Positions 5,180-8,208 of a stretch of DNA of 8,208 bases are shown here, one piece after another (the stretch's first letter is position 1; the number at the start of each line of letters is the position of its first letter). The position numbers and the translations under genes are program-made. The notes below the pieces were generated by a model. It worked only from the letters and a program-made list of their open reading frames with translations. It had not been told where the DNA came from and made no database searches. Source of the stretch: Desulfobulbus sp. GTDB taxonomy: Bacteria; Desulfobacterota; Desulfobulbia; Desulfobulbales; Desulfobulbaceae. The stretch is from NCBI GenBank assembly GCA_017998195.1, contig JAGODN010000103.1, positions 1-8,208 of the forward strand. Direction: 5' to 3'.

Positions 5180-7894
5180 ATGCGCTCCCAATGGCTGCTG
5201 TCGCTCACCGTCTGGCTGGTGTTCTCTCTTGTCGCTGTCCTGCCGGCCGGGGCGGTCTCCCGGCTGGACGGATCCTTCGGGCTCAACGGCCGGGTGGCGG
5301 TGGAACTCGGGGTGCGCAACAGCGCCCACGCGGTGCTCGTCCAGCCGGACGGCAAGATCCTCATCGCCGGTTCCTCCTCCAGGGGCGCGGCGCGCAACAT
5401 GTCCCTGCTCCGTTTCAACCGGGACGGCAGCCTCGACACCTCCTTCAGCGACGACGGCTCGGCGATCACCTCGGCCGCCATCGGTGACGACGAAATCCTC
5501 GCCCTCGGTCTGCTCGCCGACGGCCGCATCATCGCCGCCGGCTACAGTCACAACGGCACGGACCGCGATTTCGCCCTGGTGTGCTACCTGCCCGACGGCA
5601 GCCTCGACCGGAGTTTCGGCGAGGAGGGGGTGGTCATCACCCCGGTGGGCAGCGGCAACGAGGAGATCACCGCCGTGCAGGTCAACCGGGACGACATGAT
5701 CACCGTGACCGGCGGGGTGGAGGGAACCACCGGCCGGGTGCTGGCCACGGCCCGCTATTTCAGCGACGGCGTGCTCGACAGCGGCTACGGCGAGCAGGGC
5801 GTCAGCCTGATCGGCGTGGGCGCGGACACGGCCGCCGAGGGGCTGCTCGAACGGGGGGATGGCACCCTGGTGGTGTCCGGCTCCTACGAACTGGAAGGGA
5901 AGAGTGCGCTGATGCTCGTCGGCCTGACCCCTGACGGCGTGATCGACCCGACCTTCGGCGAACGCGGCGTGGCCGTGGCGGACCTGCCGGACACGGTCAG
6001 CGAGGGCTACCGGCTGGCCGAGGACAGTGACGGCCGCCTCTATCTGGCCGGCTCGGTGGGCAGGGCGGGCAAGCGGGACGCCGCCCTGTTCCGTTTCACC
6101 CGTTCGGGGCGGGCGGACGAGGAATTCGGCGCGGGCGGCGTGCTCGTCACCCGCATGAGCGCTGAGGACGACCTGCTCTACGACGTGGCGGTGGGCCGCA
6201 GCGGCGTGGTCGCCAGCGGCTACACCACCGACGCCGGCACCCGCCAGTTCCTGCTGGCCTCGTACGGCCGCAGCGGGTCCACGGTGGAGACGACCAGCGG
6301 TGAGGCGCCGGCAATCGGCCAGGAGTTCGACCAGGCGATGCCGGTGCAGGAGGTGCGGACCATCGGCGACACCCGGGTGCAGATCAGGAAGCTGCGGGTC
6401 TCCTCCTCCCTCTCCGACGGCTCGGCAGCGCTCACCCCGCCCGCCACCACCCCGCCGCGGCGCTGGCTGACCGCGCTCGGCGAACAGCTCGGCCGCTTCC
6501 TGGTGCGCCCGGCCCTGGCAGTCGACAGCGGCGCGACCACCGTGGCCGAAGCCGCCGCCACCGCGCCGCGGGTGCGCACCGCCACCACCACCTTCAGCGA
6601 GGGCGAGTCGGTCAGCTACGCGCTGGCCACCGACGCGGACGGCAATGTCATCCTCGTGGGCACGGCCGACGGCGCCGAGGCCAGTTCCATGGTCGCCGCC
6701 CGCTACGCGGCCGATCCGGCGGACCTGTACGCGGACACGGCCGGCTACACCAGTGGCGCCATCCGCACCCGTGAACCGGGCGATGTCACCCGCGCCACCG
6801 CTGTCACCGGCGGCGAGATCCTGCCCGCCTTCGGCCGGGCGGTGAGCAAGCGCGGGGTGGTGTTCAGCATCACCGACACGCCGGTGTATTCCGGCGGCGA
6901 CGGCGCGGACGGGGATACCGATGACGGTACCGACAACGGCGACGGCACCGATGACGGGACGGATGACGACCTCCTGCCGCCGACAATCACCGCCGATCCC
7001 GCCCAGGTCAGCGGCGGTGCGGCGACCCTCAGGGTGACCACCGACGTGGCCGCCACCTGCCGCTACAGCACCAGCAGCACGGCCACCTACGACACGATGT
7101 CGGACAGCATGGCCGCCAGTGCGGACGATCTGGTCCACACCGCCACCACTGGCAAACTGACTGTCGGCCGCTACACCTATTACGTCCGCTGCCGCAGCAC
7201 GGTCGGCGGGGTGGTGAACACCGTGGGTACGCCGATCAGTTTTACCGTCAACGCGGTCGCGGTTGGTCGGCCCTTCGACCGGCTCAACGGCCTGTTCGTC
7301 ACCGAAGCGGTGGCCGCCACCTCGACCACCGGCTCCAGCGACAGCAGCAGCGAAACGACCACCGCCACCACCTCCATCTTCGGTGCAGCCGGCGAGGACA
7401 GCGAGGAGCAGTGGGCCGAGGAGGGCGAGACCGAGAACGGCTCGGGCTACGGCCGGTTCAGCGCCCGCCTGGAAAATCTCAAGCCGGGCACGGTCTACTA
7501 CGTGCGCGCCTACGCCCTGACCGCGGACGGCGCAATCTACTACGGCCCCCAGTACCGGTTCAAGACTGCGGACGCCTGCTTCGTGGCCACCGCCTCGTTC
7601 GGCACCCTGCTCCATCCGGGGGTGCGCGTGCTGCGCGAGTTCCGCGACGCCTTCCTGGCCACGAGCGACCTCGGCCGGGTGCTGGTGGACCGTTATTACA
7701 TCCTCTCGCCGCCGGTGGCCGACCTGATCGGCCAGAGCGGCGCACTGCGCGCCACGGTCCGCCTGCTGCTCCTGCCGCTGGTCGGCTTCTCCTGGCTGGC
7801 CCTGCAGGCCGGTCTGGCCAAGGCCCTGCTGCTGGCCGGCTGCCTTGCCGTGGCCGCCAGCCGCTGCGCCGTCCGCCTGCGGCCGCACTGCTGA
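5180..7894 (+). CDS. Exported delta-60-repeat protein with Asp-rich linker, fibronectin-like modules and CFI-box-type C-terminal anchor
   Basis: A complete 904-residue protein, probably exposed on the cell surface. Residues 1-25 are a signal peptide ending in AGA. Residues 26-366 hold six delta-60 repeats of about 57 residues, each with a core like LDxSFGxxG, a central DGKILIAG-like strand and an end like RFNRDG. They probably form a beta-propeller-like fold. A Pro-rich linker (about 417-470) separates a seventh partial repeat (480-513). Residues 574-597 are almost all Asp, Gly and Thr. A fibronectin-like domain follows with paired cysteines 627 and 671, then a Ser/Thr/Glu-rich stretch. A YYVRAYA module (about 752-797) leads into CFVATASFG (Cys800), HPGVRVLREFRDAFL and YYILSPPVADLI to about 850, matching the CFI-box C-terminal domain. 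A hydrophobic segment (862-893) and an Arg-rich tail end the protein. Ligand and function are unknown. The start at 5180 is preferred because codons 5120-5179 have much lower third-position GC than the gene. An in-frame ATG at 5120 would add 20 residues. Confidence 0.85.
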   Translation: MRSQWLLSLTVWLVFSLVAVLPAGAVSRLDGSFGLNGRVAVELGVRNSAHAVLVQPDGKILIAGSSSRGAARNMSLLRFNRDGSLDTSFSDDGSAITSAAIGDDEILALGLLADGRIIAAGYSHNGTDRDFALVCYLPDGSLDRSFGEEGVVITPVGSGNEEITAVQVNRDDMITVTGGVEGTTGRVLATARYFSDGVLDSGYGEQGVSLIGVGADTAAEGLLERGDGTLVVSGSYELEGKSALMLVGLTPDGVIDPTFGERGVAVADLPDTVSEGYRLAEDSDGRLYLAGSVGRAGKRDAALFRFTRSGRADEEFGAGGVLVTRMSAEDDLLYDVAVGRSGVVASGYTTDAGTRQFLLASYGRSGSTVETTSGEAPAIGQEFDQAMPVQEVRTIGDTRVQIRKLRVSSSLSDGSAALTPPATTPPRRWLTALGEQLGRFLVRPALAVDSGATTVAEAAATAPRVRTATTTFSEGESVSYALATDADGNVILVGTADGAEASSMVAARYAADPADLYADTAGYTSGAIRTREPGDVTRATAVTGGEILPAFGRAVSKRGVVFSITDTPVYSGGDGADGDTDDGTDNGDGTDDGTDDDLLPPTITADPAQVSGGAATLRVTTDVAATCRYSTSSTATYDTMSDSMAASADDLVHTATTGKLTVGRYTYYVRCRSTVGGVVNTVGTPISFTVNAVAVGRPFDRLNGLFVTEAVAATSTTGSSDSSSETTTATTSIFGAAGEDSEEQWAEEGETENGSGYGRFSARLENLKPGTVYYVRAYALTADGAIYYGPQYRFKTADACFVATASFGTLLHPGVRVLREFRDAFLATSDLGRVLVDRYYILSPPVADLIGQSGALRATVRLLLLPLVGFSWLALQAGLAKALLLAGCLAVAASRCAVRLRPHC
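6899..6970 (+). repeat. Degenerate GAC/GAT-rich repeat encoding an Asp-Gly-Thr linker
   Basis: The stretch repeats an approximate unit GATGACGGNAC, seen at 6920-6930 and 6950-6960 with diverged copies around them. It encodes residues 574-597, mainly Asp with Gly and Thr. Such acidic linkers often bind calcium in exported proteins. Imperfect units suggest an old expansion, and copy number may vary between strains. Confidence 0.55.
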
Positions 7895-7956
7895 CAACCC
7901 GCCGGGAGTTTTCCGGCCCACCCCAACCCGACTGAACGTCTCAGGCAGAAGCAACG

Positions 7957-8181
7957 ATGAACACAGCCAACAGCATGCAGGCCCGCACGGTCTTCCTCGG
8001 CCGGGGCGGTTTTACCCTCATTGAACTGATGGTGGTCATGGTGATTCTCGGCATCCTCGCCGGGCTGATCGTGCCGCGCATCATGGACCGCCCGGACCAG
8101 GCCCGCCGCCCCAAGGCGTCGATCCAGAGCCCGTCCCTCGACCAGGCGCTCCAGCCCTACAAGCCCGCACAACGCCAGTAA
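7957..8181 (+). CDS. gspG: Type II secretion major pseudopilin GspG, N-terminal part ending at an in-frame stop
   Basis: This 74-residue frame begins with a type IV prepilin-like leader. Prepilin peptidase would cut after Gly18, leaving Phe19 to be methylated and Glu23 at the +5 position. FTLIELMVVMVILGILAGLIVP is the hydrophobic assembly helix, followed by the GspG signature RIMDRPDQARR. GspG forms the main shaft of the type II secretion pseudopilus in the inner membrane and periplasm. Normal GspG is roughly 130-150 residues. This frame stops after YKPAQRQ, before the globular domain and its calcium site. From about residue 52 it lines up without gaps to the GspG consensus but carries many unusual replacements, several to Pro or Ser. 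The ribosome binding site is weak (AGGCAGAAG region), and ATG 7975 is an alternative start. As written it could not make a working pseudopilin. Either the gene is decayed or the sequence has errors near the window end. Confidence 0.8.
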   Translation: MNTANSMQARTVFLGRGGFTLIELMVVMVILGILAGLIVPRIMDRPDQARRPKASIQSPSLDQALQPYKPAQRQ

Positions 8182-8208
8182 CCAACCACCGAACAGGGGC
8201 TCAAGGCC
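8182..8208 (+). pseudogene. gspG: Continuation of the gspG frame beyond the stop codon
   Basis: After the TAA at 8179-8181 the same frame reads PTTEQGLKA to the window edge. This is the conserved GspG segment that normally follows a tyrosine (YPTTEQGL). The stop therefore stands exactly at the conserved tyrosine codon, a TAC or TAT changed to TAA. The remainder of the gene would lie beyond the window. Confidence 0.75.

Noticed and set aside
6899..6970. A possible CRISPR or intergenic tandem array in the GATGACGG repeats
   Set aside because: The units are short, imperfect, have no spacers and lie inside a coding frame, where they encode an Asp-rich linker.
5042..7954. A 970-residue open frame on the minus strand opposite the exported repeat protein, longer than the sense gene
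   Set aside because: It is rich in Gly, Ala, Arg, His and Val with no domain or motif, and has no ribosome binding site. It follows from high third-position GC in the sense gene, which removes stop codons on the opposite strand.

Overview
The window is a GC-rich bacterial chromosome segment. It has six protein-coding genes, no RNA genes, and no sign of phage, IS elements or CRISPR. The gene content suggests an anaerobic Gram-negative bacterium, plausibly a Desulfobacterota/deltaproteobacterial relative. The clues are a PEP synthase, a molybdopterin-binding protein with a C-terminal cysteine motif, a delta-60-repeat surface protein ending in a CFI-box-type C-terminus, and a type II secretion pseudopilin. 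The taxonomic guess is an inference from gene types only.

Layout: (1) 1-896, minus strand: N-terminal part of an alpha-D-phosphohexomutase (phosphoglucomutase/phosphomannomutase family) that runs off the left edge. (2) 897-1143: divergent intergenic region with a good sigma70-type promoter on each strand. (3) 1144-3594, plus: ppsA, phosphoenolpyruvate synthase, complete. (4) 3608-3641: a perfect 15-bp hairpin shared by two convergent genes. (5) 3647-3835, minus: a 62-residue Trm112/YcaR-like zinc-ribbon protein. (6) 4002-5045, plus: a MoeA-like molybdopterin-binding protein with a CX2CX2CX4C tail. (7) 5180-7894, plus: a large exported protein with a signal peptide, delta-60 repeats, an Asp-rich linker, fibronectin-like modules, a CFI-box-type domain and a C-terminal hydrophobic anchor. 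(8) 7957 to the right edge, plus: the start of gspG, the major type II secretion pseudopilin. It is interrupted by an in-frame TAA exactly where the family has a conserved tyrosine, and recognisable GspG sequence continues in the same frame after the stop.

Functional links: the phosphohexomutase and PEP synthase are both enzymes of gluconeogenic/storage sugar metabolism, and their divergent promoters suggest joint control. The zinc-ribbon and molybdopterin proteins are housekeeping or cofactor functions with no clear link to their neighbours. The large exported protein and gspG both concern the cell envelope, but they may be unrelated neighbours.

I see no clearly new multi-gene system. The items most worth a second look are the broken gspG, the apparently nested domain structure of the exported protein together with its ambiguous start, and the cysteine tail of the MoeA-like protein. 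No gene-free stretch exceeds 300 bases.
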